A stretch of 39,266 nucleotides of DNA. It comes from Pseudomonadota bacterium. Lineage in GTDB: Bacteria > Pseudomonadota > Gammaproteobacteria > Xanthomonadales > Xanthomonadaceae. Numbering within the stretch: position 1 is the first letter of the stretch; every line of letters begins with the position of its first letter. Below the pieces are notes generated by a model, which was given only the letters and a program-made list of their open reading frames with translations, had not been told where the DNA came from and made no database searches. The stretch is from the NCBI GenBank assembly GCA_023399815.1, contig JAEWOJ010000130.1, forward strand, positions 1-39,266, given 5' to 3'. Positions 1 to 8,209 of this stretch are shown piece after piece. The position numbers and the translations under genes are program-made.

Positions 1-45
1 GGGCTTTACCGGGAAAACCCCTCGCGACTCGCGTCGCTCCTGCAC
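1..45. repeat. Partial REP at window edge
   Basis: The first 45 bases are the second half of the palindromic REP seen intact at 16068-16134: a loop-side segment, CTCGCGACT, then the inverted head GCGTCGCTCCTGC. The other half lies outside the window. It sits immediately beyond the 3' end of hutD. Confidence 0.8.
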
Positions 46-48
46 GCA

Positions 49-636
49 TCACGCCGGTGCAACCCGAATCGCCAACAGCTCGCCCCCGCCATCGAGCGAA
101 TAACGGCGACGCTCGCCGGCACCGAGCCATGCGGTATCGCCGGCCTGCAACGCCGGCAGCGCGGCATCGTCGAAGCTCGCCTGCCCGGCCAGCAGGTGGA
201 TCGCCCAGGCCGCCTGCGGCTCGGTGAAGAACAGCATGTTGCCGACCAAGGGCCGGTGCAGCAGTTCGGCGTTCAACGCATCGCGCCGCCACATCAGGTT
301 GAAGTCCTGCGTAACGCCATCGACCAGTTCGCCGGCCAGTTCGTCCTCGCCGGCGAAGCGCAGCCGCTGGCAGGGCGGCTTCAGGGTCTCGCAGCGGCCA
401 TCGGCGAAACGCAGGCGCAGGCCTTCGCCCTGCAGCAGCACCAGTTCGCGTTCGACGCCGGGAAAGGCGGAGAACGCCGCATCCTGCTCGATCTCGGCGA
501 TGGACAGGCGCAGCTGCCATTCGCCCGCGTCGGGCAGGCGCAGGATTTCGCGGGTCCAGCCCAGGCCGTTGCGCCACCGCTCGCGGCGGTAGTCGGCAGC
601 AGGGATGACGCGGGAGGAAGCAGTCAACGTATCCAT
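49..636 (-). CDS. hutD: HutD/Ves family protein
   Basis: This 195-residue protein matches the HutD/Ves family, a small double-stranded beta-helix (cupin-like) protein. In other proteobacteria the family is associated with histidine utilisation, where it is thought to modulate the Hut pathway rather than catalyse a step. The family signature is near the N terminus: RWRNGLGWTREIL at about residues 20-32, then FSAFPGVERELVLL at about 55-68. The length is typical. The start ATG at 636 follows ordinary upstream sequence and no signal peptide is visible. No other hut gene is in the window, so the gene is either orphaned or the hut operon lies to the left. The 3' end abuts a REP. The family call is firm; the physiological role is inferred. 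Confidence 0.85.
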   Translation of the reverse strand: MDTLTASSRVIPAADYRRERWRNGLGWTREILRLPDAGEWQLRLSIAEIEQDAAFSAFPGVERELVLLQGEGLRLRFADGRCETLKPPCQRLRFAGEDELAGELVDGVTQDFNLMWRRDALNAELLHRPLVGNMLFFTEPQAAWAIHLLAGQASFDDAALPALQAGDTAWLGAGERRRYSLDGGGELLAIRVAPA

Positions 637-739
637 CGCGACATGATGCCATTACGCGTGCGTCGGTCAGGGTTGCATAGGCCCCTTCCCACCGGGGCGA
701 GACCGCACGACTTGCGCGCCGCTGGCATGGGCCGGGGCG

Positions 740-871
740 CGGAGCGGGGGTTGGGGTGAGGGTGCGGGCGAAGCCCGAGGCGGCGGGACAAGGCACACAC
801 GGCAACGTCCCGCGATGCGCCGCGCGCCCTCATCCGGCCCTTCGGGCCACCTTCTCCCGGTGGGAGAAGGG
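740..871. repeat. Dispersed GC-rich intergenic repeat
   Basis: The 325-base gap between hutD and the oligomer hydrolase holds a dispersed intergenic element. Its halves are GGGGTTGGGGTGAGGG and CCCTCATCCGGCCC...CACCTTCTCCC, ending in a short hairpin (CTTCTCCCggtgGGAGAAGG). Related copies lie at about 4629-4755, 12488-12580 and 38828-38957. I see no gene in the gap. The element lies just past the 3' end of the leftward hydrolase gene and may serve in transcript 3'-end formation. Confidence 0.65.
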
Positions 872-961
872 AAAGATCAGTTCACAGCGAACCAACCGCC
901 TCCACGCGCCATCGCCCGCGACCAACAATCGAGCGCCACCGAAACAGGCGCACGCCGCGGA

Positions 962-2794
962 TCACCTGGGCATCGCGAGGTTTTCCGCCGCCAGCGGCTT
1001 GCCGGCGCGCGGCGTGGTTTCGATCACCGCGTCGGCCGGCAGCGGCGTGCCCTTGTCCAGGCGTTCCTGCACGCGGTCCAGCGCGGCGTACACGTAGGGC
1101 AGCAGCGGCAGGTAGCGCGTGCCGTAATCCGGCAGGCCGAGGAAGCCGTCGAAGTGCTGCACATGGCGCACCTGCCAGTAGTTCACCTCGCGCCCGGCCG
1201 ACTTGGCCGCGGCCACGTAGGGCGCGCTGCTGAAGGCCGGCGGGATCAGGCCGTCGTCGGTGCCGTGCACCACCATCACCGGCAGGCCCTTGCGCGGCAG
1301 GCCGGCGCGGGTGGCCTGGATGCCGGCCTGCACGCGGCGGGCGTCCTCGCCCTGCCCGTCCCACAGTCCGCGCAGGCACTTCAGCCCCGCATAGGTCAGG
1401 TCGGGCAGCTGCACCTTGCTGTCGAGCAGGCCGACGCCGGCGCCCGGCGGGATACCGCCGCCATCGGCGATCCACGCCGCGCGCTCGGCGGCGGTGGCCG
1501 CACGCGGCGAGAAGTCCGGATTCTGCGCGGCGAAGCTGAAACCACAGGGATGTTCGCCCACGCCGTAACGGCCGTAGGCCGAGGCATAGGTGACGGCGAC
1601 CGCGCGCCACAGGTCGAAGCCGGTGGACAGCGCACCGGCGCGCAGCCCGGCGTCGGTCCAGCCCTTGCCCAGCATCAGTTCGTAGGCGGCCTTGGCCTGC
1701 GCGGCCGGGGTGGCGCCGCCGATGACGCCTTCGGCCGCCAGCGTCGCGCAGCGCACGGCGGCGCCGGCCTGCAGCGCGGCGGTCAGCGGCGGCTGCGGCA
1801 GGTCGGCCATGTGCAGCTGCGCGCACGGCATCAGCAACGCCGCCTCGGTGGAATAGTCGTACAGCGCGCGGGCGCCGGGAGCATCGGACAGCACGCTCGG
1901 CTCGCCGGCGACCACCGCGTCGAGCCAGTCGCCTTCCAGTTCGGCGGCGCGCAGCACCGCGCCGCCGCCGTTGGAGATGCCCACGGCGATGACGCGGGTA
2001 TTGGCGAAGGTGAACGGCGCGGCCTGCGGGAACGCCTGGTCCAGCGCCAGCAGCGCGAATTCGGCGGCCTGCTTCACATGGCGGCCCCAGTCGGCCTCCG
2101 GGTTGTCCTTGGAGTGGGCGTGCTTGAAGGCCACGCCGGCGGCGTTGACCGGCGCGTCCGGTACGAAGGCCAGGTCGGCGGCTTCGCCCAGCGCGCCGAC
2201 CATGCCGTTGGCACGCACGCCCATCTGCGCGTCCAGGTCGAAGTAGTCGCTGCCTGCGCCCTTGTCGGTGTAGACCACCGCGCAGCCCTTGGGCAGGCCC
2301 CAGGCCGCCGCCACCGACACCGCGCCATAGATGCCGCGCGAACCGGAGGCCGGCGCCACCAGCACGCAGCGCCTGCGGGTATCGAAATTGTCCGGCACCT
2401 GCGCCAGCACGCGGTGCGGCTGGCTGGCACCAGGCAGGCGCGCATAGGCCGAATACTCGCGTCCGGGCGCCGGTGCCAGGCTGCCGAACAGCTCGCCGTA
2501 ACCACCGCCCGGGGCGAGGTCGGCGATGCCGCGCCAGCTGCCCCACAGCGCGCGCCGGCGCAGTTCCTCCACCGTCGGCGCGGTGGCGTCGGCGAAGGCC
2601 GGCGGCGCCAGACTGCGCAGCCCGGCCAGGCCGAGCCCGGCGGTCAACAGATCGTCGTCGCCGCGGTGCTCGCTGCGCAGTTCGTTGCTGAACATGGAAG
2701 GCTCCACGGACTGGGTGGCGGGGCCGCTGGCGCACGACGCCAGGCCGAGTCCGACGATGAGGCCGCAGGCGGCGCGCAGGAGGGAAGTAGTCAT
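962..2794 (-). CDS. D-(-)-3-hydroxybutyrate oligomer hydrolase, lipoprotein
   Basis: A 610-residue alpha/beta hydrolase of the 3HB-oligomer hydrolase family (EC 3.1.1.22), which cleaves oligomers of D-3-hydroxybutyrate to monomers. The start ATG (2794) gives an N terminus with a lipobox, GLASC with Cys21, so it should be a lipoprotein facing the periplasm or outer membrane. The nucleophile motif is VGISNGGGA with Ser274. Further on are VMVVHGTDDGLIPP (about 515-530) and HVQHFDGF (about 550), which fit the Asp and His regions of the triad. Length and motif order match the family. It is divergent from hbdH across a 113-base gap that contains the CGTAC box. That pairing supports hydrolysis outside the cytoplasm followed by oxidation of the monomer inside. 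Not seen: a PHB depolymerase substrate-binding domain. Confidence 0.88.
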   Translation of the reverse strand: MTTSLLRAACGLIVGLGLASCASGPATQSVEPSMFSNELRSEHRGDDDLLTAGLGLAGLRSLAPPAFADATAPTVEELRRRALWGSWRGIADLAPGGGYGELFGSLAPAPGREYSAYARLPGASQPHRVLAQVPDNFDTRRRCVLVAPASGSRGIYGAVSVAAAWGLPKGCAVVYTDKGAGSDYFDLDAQMGVRANGMVGALGEAADLAFVPDAPVNAAGVAFKHAHSKDNPEADWGRHVKQAAEFALLALDQAFPQAAPFTFANTRVIAVGISNGGGAVLRAAELEGDWLDAVVAGEPSVLSDAPGARALYDYSTEAALLMPCAQLHMADLPQPPLTAALQAGAAVRCATLAAEGVIGGATPAAQAKAAYELMLGKGWTDAGLRAGALSTGFDLWRAVAVTYASAYGRYGVGEHPCGFSFAAQNPDFSPRAATAAERAAWIADGGGIPPGAGVGLLDSKVQLPDLTYAGLKCLRGLWDGQGEDARRVQAGIQATRAGLPRKGLPVMVVHGTDDGLIPPAFSSAPYVAAAKSAGREVNYWQVRHVQHFDGFLGLPDYGTRYLPLLPYVYAALDRVQERLDKGTPLPADAVIETTPRAGKPLAAENLAMPR

Positions 2795-2827
2795 GTCCTC
2801 ACACTAGCAGAGCGCCCTGCCCGGCCC

Positions 2828-2842
2828 ATCGTACTTTCGTAC
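2828..2842 (+). promoter_or_regulatory. Candidate activator box upstream of hbdH
   Basis: The 15-bp sequence ATCGTACTTTCGTAC contains a direct repeat, CGTAC-N3-CGTAC. It lies 65 nt before the hbdH ATG and 33 nt before the divergent hydrolase ATG. A 13/15 identical copy in the same orientation lies at 18595-18609 before the GntP permease. In both places a weak -10-like hexamer (TACGTT at 2868 here) begins exactly 25 nt after the box, so the box would sit just upstream of the -35 position, as activator sites often do. The CrbR-like regulator encoded nearby is the obvious candidate ligand, but this is inference. Confidence 0.5.
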
Positions 2843-2907
2843 CACGCGGCGCTTGCGTTCCGGCTGCTACGTTCTGCAGCCTTCCCCCACTGTTTCCGGA
2901 GTTTCCC

Positions 2908-3705
2908 ATGGACCGTTTCCTGCAGGGCCGCACCGCGCTGGTGACCGGCAGCACGTCGGGCATCGGCCTGGCCATCGCGCAGGCGCTGGCGGCGGCCGGC
3001 GCCCGGGTGGCGATCAACGGCCTGGGCACGGCCGAGCAGATCGACGCCGCACTCGCCAGCGTCGCCGCGGCCGGCGGCGAGGCCCGCCACTTCGGCGCGG
3101 ACCTGCGCAAACCGGCCGAGATCGAGGCGATGATGGCCGCGGTGCAGGAATGGGGCGCGCTCGACGTGCTGGTCAACAACGCCGGCATCCAGCACGCCGC
3201 GCCGCTGGCCGAGCAGCCCGCGCAGAAGTGGGACGACATCATCGCCATCAACCTCAGCGCCGCCTTCCACACCATGCAGCAGGCCTTGCCGGGCATGGCC
3301 GCACGCGGCTACGGCCGGGTGGTCAACGTCGCCTCGGTGCACGGCCTGGTGGCCTCGAAGAACAAGGCGCCCTACGTGGCCAGCAAGTTCGGCATCGTCG
3401 GCCTGAGCAAGGTCGCGGCGCTGGAATACGCCGCCACCGGCAGCCGCGACAGCGGCGGCGTCACCGTCAACTGCGTGTGCCCGGGCTGGGTGGAGACGCC
3501 GCTGATCGAGCCGCAGATCCAGGTGCACCGCAACGGCGGCAGCCGCGACGACGGCGTGCGCGCCCTGCTGGAGGAAAAGCAGCCCAGCCTGCGCATGTCG
3601 CTGCCGGAGGACATCGCCGCGCTGGCGGTGTGGCTGTGCCGCCGCGAGGCGCACAACCTCACCGGCGCGGCGCTGCCGATGGACGGAGCGTGGACGGCGC
3701 AGTAA
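2908..3705 (+). CDS. hbdH: 3-hydroxybutyrate dehydrogenase (SDR family)
   Basis: This 265-residue short-chain dehydrogenase should oxidise D-3-hydroxybutyrate to acetoacetate with NAD+ in the cytoplasm. The Rossmann motif TGSTSGIG is at residues 13-20, NNAG follows DVLV near residue 90, and the catalytic Ser/Tyr/Lys lie in VASVHGLVAS and YVASK. Features specific to 3-hydroxybutyrate dehydrogenases are also present: Gln and His in GIQHAAP, His and Lys in SVHGLVASKNK, and PGWVETPLIEPQIQ in the substrate loop. GGAG at 2898-2901, six bases before the ATG, supports the start. The upstream neighbour, on the other strand, makes the enzyme's substrate. A REP and the response-regulator gene follow. 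Confidence 0.92.
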   Translation: MDRFLQGRTALVTGSTSGIGLAIAQALAAAGARVAINGLGTAEQIDAALASVAAAGGEARHFGADLRKPAEIEAMMAAVQEWGALDVLVNNAGIQHAAPLAEQPAQKWDDIIAINLSAAFHTMQQALPGMAARGYGRVVNVASVHGLVASKNKAPYVASKFGIVGLSKVAALEYAATGSRDSGGVTVNCVCPGWVETPLIEPQIQVHRNGGSRDDGVRALLEEKQPSLRMSLPEDIAALAVWLCRREAHNLTGAALPMDGAWTAQ

Positions 3706-3735
3706 ACCACCCGGAAGCGTGCATGCAGGAGCGCT

Positions 3736-3801
3736 GCAGGAGCGACGCCAGTCGCGATGGGGATTGCCCGGCAAAGCCCTCGCGACTGGCGTCGCTCCTA
3801 C
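3736..3801. repeat. REP palindrome
   Basis: GCAGGAGCGACGCCAGTCGCG and its inverted copy ending GGCGTCGCTCCTAC flank a short loop. This is a complete REP of the same class as 16068-16134, lying between hbdH and the response-regulator gene. Confidence 0.85.
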
Positions 3802-3868
3802 AATCAATGTCAATGCGCTTCTGCATGTATTCGCACACAATCGGATTCCTGCCATCGCCCCCGCCCCC

Positions 3869-4531
3869 ATGCCCAGCCTGCTGATCGCCGACGACCACCC
3901 GCTGTTCCGCGCCGCGCTGCGCCAGGCCGCGGGCGAGGCGGTGGCCGGCCTGCAGGTGCACGAGGCCGAATCGCTGGAAGGCGTGCTGGCGGCGCTGGAC
4001 GCCGCACCCGACACCGACCTGATCCTGCTCGACCTGCACATGCCCGGCAACCACGGGCTGGCCGGACTGGCGGCGATCCGCGCCCAGCATCCGGGCGTGG
4101 CGGTGATCGTGGTCTCGGCCAACGACGACCCGCGCGTGGTGCGCCGCGCGCTCGACCATGGCGCGGCCGGCTACCTGCCCAAGAGTTCGGGCCTGAACGA
4201 ACTGCGCGAGGCGATCCGCAGCGTGATGGCCTGCGAGCAATGGCTGCCGGCGTCGCTGCGCGCGGCGGTGGCCCGCGCACAGTCGTCCAGCCACGACAGC
4301 GAACTGGCCGCGCGCCTGGCGAGCCTGTCGCCGCAGCAGTTCCGGGTACTGACGCTGGTCGCCGAAGGCCTGCTCAACAAGCAGATCGCCGACCGCCTGG
4401 ACGTGCAGGAGCGCACGGTCAAGGCGCACCTGTCGGCGATCTTCGAGCGCCTGGGCGTGCGCAACCGCACCCAGGCCAGCGTGGTGCTGCGCGAACTGGA
4501 ACTGAGCGACCCGGCGCGGCAGATCGAGTGA
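3869..4531 (+). CDS. crbR: NarL/LuxR-type response regulator, CrbR/ErdR-like
   Basis: A 220-residue two-domain regulator. The receiver domain (about 1-120) has the acidic pocket IADDHP (Asp8, Asp9), the phospho-acceptor Asp55 in LILLDLHMPG, and the conserved Lys in LPKSS. The LuxR-type HTH (about 150-215) contains LSPQQFRVL...NKQIADRL...TVKAHLSAIF. From memory the receiver resembles Pseudomonas ErdR/AgmR and Vibrio CrbR, particularly LLIADDHPLFR and DLILLDLHMPGNHGL. Those proteins work with an SSS-domain hybrid kinase in acetate and short-chain metabolism, and such a kinase is encoded at 12654-16016. The ATG at 3869 was chosen because the receiver begins there; an upstream ATG would translate the REP. 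The family is certain, the CrbR assignment likely. Confidence 0.75.
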   Translation: MPSLLIADDHPLFRAALRQAAGEAVAGLQVHEAESLEGVLAALDAAPDTDLILLDLHMPGNHGLAGLAAIRAQHPGVAVIVVSANDDPRVVRRALDHGAAGYLPKSSGLNELREAIRSVMACEQWLPASLRAAVARAQSSSHDSELAARLASLSPQQFRVLTLVAEGLLNKQIADRLDVQERTVKAHLSAIFERLGVRNRTQASVVLRELELSDPARQIE

Positions 4532-4569
4532 TGCCGGAATGACTTGCGGGGCGGATTGAAGGGGCGGCT

Positions 4570-4782
4570 GTAGGAGCGACGCCCGTCGCGAGGGGCTTTG
4601 CCGATACCCGATCAGTGCCGCGAAGAACACTCCCTCCCTTTCGTGCGCAGCACGAAGGGGAGGGTTGGGGAGGGGTGCTTTGGATGTTCGCGAACACCCC
4701 AAAGCCCCCCTCCCGACCTCCCCCTGCTCGCTGCGCGAGCAAGGGGAGGGACAAGGCCCCTCGCAACAGGCGTCGCTCCTGC
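4570..4782. repeat. Nested repeat: REP halves separated by a second element
   Basis: GTAGGAGCGACGCCCGTCGCGAGGGGC begins at 4570 and its inverted partner (CCCCTCGCAACAGGCGTCGCTCCTGC) ends at 4782. Elsewhere these halves are about 20 bases apart; here about 160 bases separate them. The extra DNA is itself a palindromic intergenic element (4629-4755): CCCTTTCGTGCGCAGCACGAAGGGGAGG, and later CTGCTCGCTGCGCGAGCAAGGGGAGG. No gene is present. Confidence 0.75.
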
Positions 4783-4789
4783 AGAGGCA

Positions 4790-4950
4790 TTGCAGTTTCG
4801 GCCCAGCGCACGATGTCGGCCTGCGTCATCGCGCCCGGCTGCCGTGCCAGTTCGCCCCCCTTTTTGGGCAGCACCCGCGTGGGAATGCTGCGGATGCCGA
4901 AGCGCGCACCCAATTCCGGCTGCGCCTGCCGGCCAGCGGGTAGGCCACTT
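4790..4950 (-). pseudogene. Thioredoxin C-terminal remnant
   Basis: Directly after the RND pump stop, and in the same direction, one frame reads QAQPELGARFGIRSIPT, then KKGGELARQPGAMTQADIVRW. This is the second half of a thioredoxin, with the cis-proline motif RSIPT and the following strand and helix, close to TrxC-type proteins. The N-terminal half with the WCxxC active site is absent, no start codon is suitable, and the frame runs into the nested REP. The gene has therefore been cut on its 5' side by the pump end and on its 3' side by repeat DNA. It probably once closed the sulfide-island operon. The assignment rests on motif reading only. Confidence 0.65.
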
Positions 4951-4962
4951 GCGGCGGTTGGT

Positions 4963-7900
4963 TCACGGCGTATTCCTCACCGTGCGCCGCAACAGCGCGT
5001 AGTACAGCAAGGGAATCACCACCAGCGTCAGCACCGTGGAGACCAGGATGCCGAAGATCAGCGCGATCGCCAGCCCATTGAAGATCGGGTCGTCGAGGAT
5101 GAAGAACGCACCGGCCATCGCCGCGATCGCGGTCAGCGCGATCGGCTGCGCGCGCACCGCGCAGGCCTCGACCACGGCGCGCTCCAGCGTGTACCCACGC
5201 GCGGCCAGGTGGTTGATGAAATCCACCAGCAGGATCGAGTTGCGCACGATGATGCCGGCCAGGGCGATCATGCCGATCATGCTGGTCGCGGTGAACTGCG
5301 CGCCCAGCAGGGCATGGCCGGGCATCACCCCGATCACCGTCAGCGGGATCGGCGCCATGATCACCAGCGGCACCGCGTAGCTGCGGAAGTACGCCATCAC
5401 CAGCAGGTAGATCAGCACCATGCCGGCGGCATAGGCGATGCCCATGTCGCGGAAGGTCTCGTAGGTGATCTGCCACTCGCCGTCCCACTTCAGGCCGAAG
5501 CCCGCGGTATCCGGCGGCTGGCGCACGAAGAACTGCGCCAGCCGCTGGCCGTCGACGGCGTCGTCGCCGACCTGCCCGACCAGGTCGAACATGCCGTACA
5601 GCGGGCTGTCGGCGCTGCCGCTTTCATCGCCCATCACGAAGACCACCGGCAGCAGGTCCTTGTGGTGGATCGCGCCATCCCAGTGCGTGCGCCGCACCCG
5701 CACCAGTTCCGACAGCGGCACCAGCTGGCCATCGCCGCCGCGCACGCGCAGCGCCAGCACGCCGTCGAGCGTGGCCTGCCCGCTGGCCGGCAGGCGCAGG
5801 CGGATCGGGCGCGGGTAGCGGGAACCGCCGTCGATGACGTGGCTGGCATCCATGCCGGACAGGCCGGCGGCAATGGTCTGCGCGATGTCCGCCTGCGATA
5901 CGCCCAGCCGCGCCGCGCGTGCGCGGTCGATGGCCAGCACTTCGCGCGCGGCGTCGGCCTCGACGCTGCTGTCCACGTCGACGATGCCGTCGGTGGCGAG
6001 GAAGCGCTGCTCCAGCGCGCGGCCGATGCGGCGCAGCCGCGCATAATCCGGGCCATACAGCTCGGCGACGATCGGCGACAGCACCGGCGGGCCGGGCGGC
6101 ACTTCCACCACCTTGACCGACGCGCCATGACGGCGGCCGATCGCGGCCACCTGCGGGCGCAACGCCACCGCGATGTCGTGGCTCTTGCGCCGGCGCGCGT
6201 GGCGGTCGACCAGGTTGACCTGCAGGTCGCCGACGTTGGCGCCTTCGCGCAGGTAGTACTGGCGCACCAGCCCGTTGAAATTGATCGGCGCGGCGGTGCC
6301 GGCATAGCCCTGGTAGTGCAGCACTTCCGGCGTGCGGTCCAGCACGCCGGCCAGTTCGGCGAGCAGCGCGCTGGTGTCCTCCAGCGTGCGGCCTTCGGGC
6401 ATGTCCACCACCAGCTGCAGCTCGGACTTGTTGTCGAACGGCAGCATCTTCAGCACCACCAGTCTGAACACCACCAGGCTCGCGGCCAGTGCCACCAGCG
6501 CGGCCATCGCGACGAACAGCAGGCGCCGTCGGCGCGCACCGCCATCGGCGACGAGGAAGGGCGTCATCGCCCGCTCGAACACGCGGTGCAGGCGCACGGC
6601 CATGCTGCCTTCGGCATGGCCATGCCCATTGGCCGCCGCCTCTCCCGCTGGCGCGTGGCGGCGCAGCAGCCTGAGCGACAGCCAAGGGGTGACCACCAGT
6701 GCGATCATCAGCGACAGCAGCATGCCCACCGAGGCGTTGATCGGGATCGGCCGCATGTACGGCCCCATCAGCCCGCTGACGAAGGCCATCGGCATCAGCG
6801 CGGCGATCACGGTGAAGGTGGCGAGAATGGTCGGGCCGCCCACTTCATCGACCGCCGGCGGGATCGCCTCGCGCAGCGTTTTGCCGCCCTGCGCCATGTG
6901 CCGGTGGATGTTCTCCACCACCACGATGGCGTCGTCGACGAGAATGCCGATGGAAAAGATCAGCGCGAACAGCGACACGCGGTTGAGGGTGAAGCCCATC
7001 GCCCACGATGCGAACAGCGTCGCCGCCAGCGTCAGCACCACCGCGCTGCCGATGACGACGGCTTCGCGCCGGCCCAGGGCGAACAGCACCAGCAGCACCA
7101 CCGAGCCGGTGGCGAACACCAGCTTCTTGATCAGCGTGCGCGCCTTGTCGCTGGCGGTAGCGCCGTAGTCGCGGGTGACGGTCACCTCGACGCCCGCGGG
7201 AACGACCTGCCCGCGCAGCGCCTCGACCCGCCGCAGCACCGCGCGGGTGATGTCGGCGGCGTTGCTGCCTGGCTGCTTGGTGATGGCCAGCGTCACCGCC
7301 GGCGCCATGCCGGTGCGCGGGCCGGCGCGGCCGGGCGGCGCGCCGTGCCAGACGTAGCTCGAGGGCAGGTCGGCGGCATCGCTGACCGTGGCGACGTCGC
7401 GCAGGCGCACCGGCTGGCCGCCGGCAACGCCCAGCACCAGGTCGGCGACATCGGCGCGGTCGGCGAGGAACCGGCCGGAACTGACCTGCACCACGCCATC
7501 GCCGCCGACGCGCTCGCCGGCCTGGCGCGCGAGGTTCGCCGCCTGCAGCGCGGCGGCCAGGTCGTTCACCGTCAGGTCGTGCGCGGCCAGCCGCGCCGAG
7601 TCCAGCGTCACCATCAGCGCCCGCTCGGGCGCGCCGAGGGTGTAGACGTCGCGGGTGCCGGGGATGTGCTTGAGCTCGGCTTCCAGCGTGTGCGCGACTT
7701 CGGACAGCGCGAGCGCGCCACGCTCCGCATCGTCGGTCCACAGCGTCAGCGCCATCACCGGCACGTCGTCGATGCCCCTGGGCTTGATGATCGGCTGGCC
7801 GACGCCGAGGTTCGGCGGCATCCAGTCCTGGTTCGAGAACACCTTGTCGTACAGGCGCACCAGCGCCGGCTGCCGTGGCACGCCGACCTCGAATTCCACC

Positions 7901-8208
7901 GTCAGCACCGCCAGGCCGGGACGGCTGACCGAGTAGGCGTGCCGTACCTGCTCGATCCCGGCCAGCTTCTGCTCCAGCGGATACGCCACCATCTGCTCCA
8001 CCTGGCGCGCGTCGGCGCCGGGGAACGGCACGATGACGTTGGCCATGGTCACGTCGATCTGCGGCTCCTCCTCGCGCGGGGTGATCGCCACCGCGACCAG
8101 GCCGAGCAGCAGGCCCAGCAGCGCGAGGACCGGCGTCAGCGGGTTGTCCTGGAAGCGACGGGCGAGGCGGCCGGAGATGCCCAGCCGCGGCGTGTCGGAC
8201 GCGGCCAT
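4963..8208 (-). CDS. RND-family efflux pump, inner-membrane permease
   Basis: This 1081-residue RND permease has the usual duplicated layout. TM1 is near residues 25-45, a periplasmic loop follows, a TM2-6 block covers about 360-510, then a second loop and a final TM block at about 895-1070. The TM4 proton-relay pair is present in GILVDDAIVVVENI (Asp425, Asp426). The TM10 position that is Lys in AcrB is Arg989 here (GIIVRNSILL). The gene begins one base after the adaptor stop, so translation is probably coupled. The substrate cannot be read from sequence. Its place downstream of sulfide:quinone oxidoreductase suggests export of a product or stress agent linked to reactive sulfur, but that is inference. 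It is closer to the multidrug (HAE-like) type than to metal pumps. Confidence 0.85.
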   Translation of the reverse strand: MAASDTPRLGISGRLARRFQDNPLTPVLALLGLLLGLVAVAITPREEEPQIDVTMANVIVPFPGADARQVEQMVAYPLEQKLAGIEQVRHAYSVSRPGLAVLTVEFEVGVPRQPALVRLYDKVFSNQDWMPPNLGVGQPIIKPRGIDDVPVMALTLWTDDAERGALALSEVAHTLEAELKHIPGTRDVYTLGAPERALMVTLDSARLAAHDLTVNDLAAALQAANLARQAGERVGGDGVVQVSSGRFLADRADVADLVLGVAGGQPVRLRDVATVSDAADLPSSYVWHGAPPGRAGPRTGMAPAVTLAITKQPGSNAADITRAVLRRVEALRGQVVPAGVEVTVTRDYGATASDKARTLIKKLVFATGSVVLLVLFALGRREAVVIGSAVVLTLAATLFASWAMGFTLNRVSLFALIFSIGILVDDAIVVVENIHRHMAQGGKTLREAIPPAVDEVGGPTILATFTVIAALMPMAFVSGLMGPYMRPIPINASVGMLLSLMIALVVTPWLSLRLLRRHAPAGEAAANGHGHAEGSMAVRLHRVFERAMTPFLVADGGARRRRLLFVAMAALVALAASLVVFRLVVLKMLPFDNKSELQLVVDMPEGRTLEDTSALLAELAGVLDRTPEVLHYQGYAGTAAPINFNGLVRQYYLREGANVGDLQVNLVDRHARRRKSHDIAVALRPQVAAIGRRHGASVKVVEVPPGPPVLSPIVAELYGPDYARLRRIGRALEQRFLATDGIVDVDSSVEADAAREVLAIDRARAARLGVSQADIAQTIAAGLSGMDASHVIDGGSRYPRPIRLRLPASGQATLDGVLALRVRGGDGQLVPLSELVRVRRTHWDGAIHHKDLLPVVFVMGDESGSADSPLYGMFDLVGQVGDDAVDGQRLAQFFVRQPPDTAGFGLKWDGEWQITYETFRDMGIAYAAGMVLIYLLVMAYFRSYAVPLVIMAPIPLTVIGVMPGHALLGAQFTATSMIGMIALAGIIVRNSILLVDFINHLAARGYTLERAVVEACAVRAQPIALTAIAAMAGAFFILDDPIFNGLAIALIFGILVSTVLTLVVIPLLYYALLRRTVRNTP

Positions 8209-8209
8209 G

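Noticed and set aside
815..2944. A long open frame on the plus strand opposite the oligomer hydrolase
   Set aside because: It mirrors the GC-rich hydrolase gene codon for codon, has Arg/Gly/His/Gln-rich composition without any motif, and lacks a plausible start.
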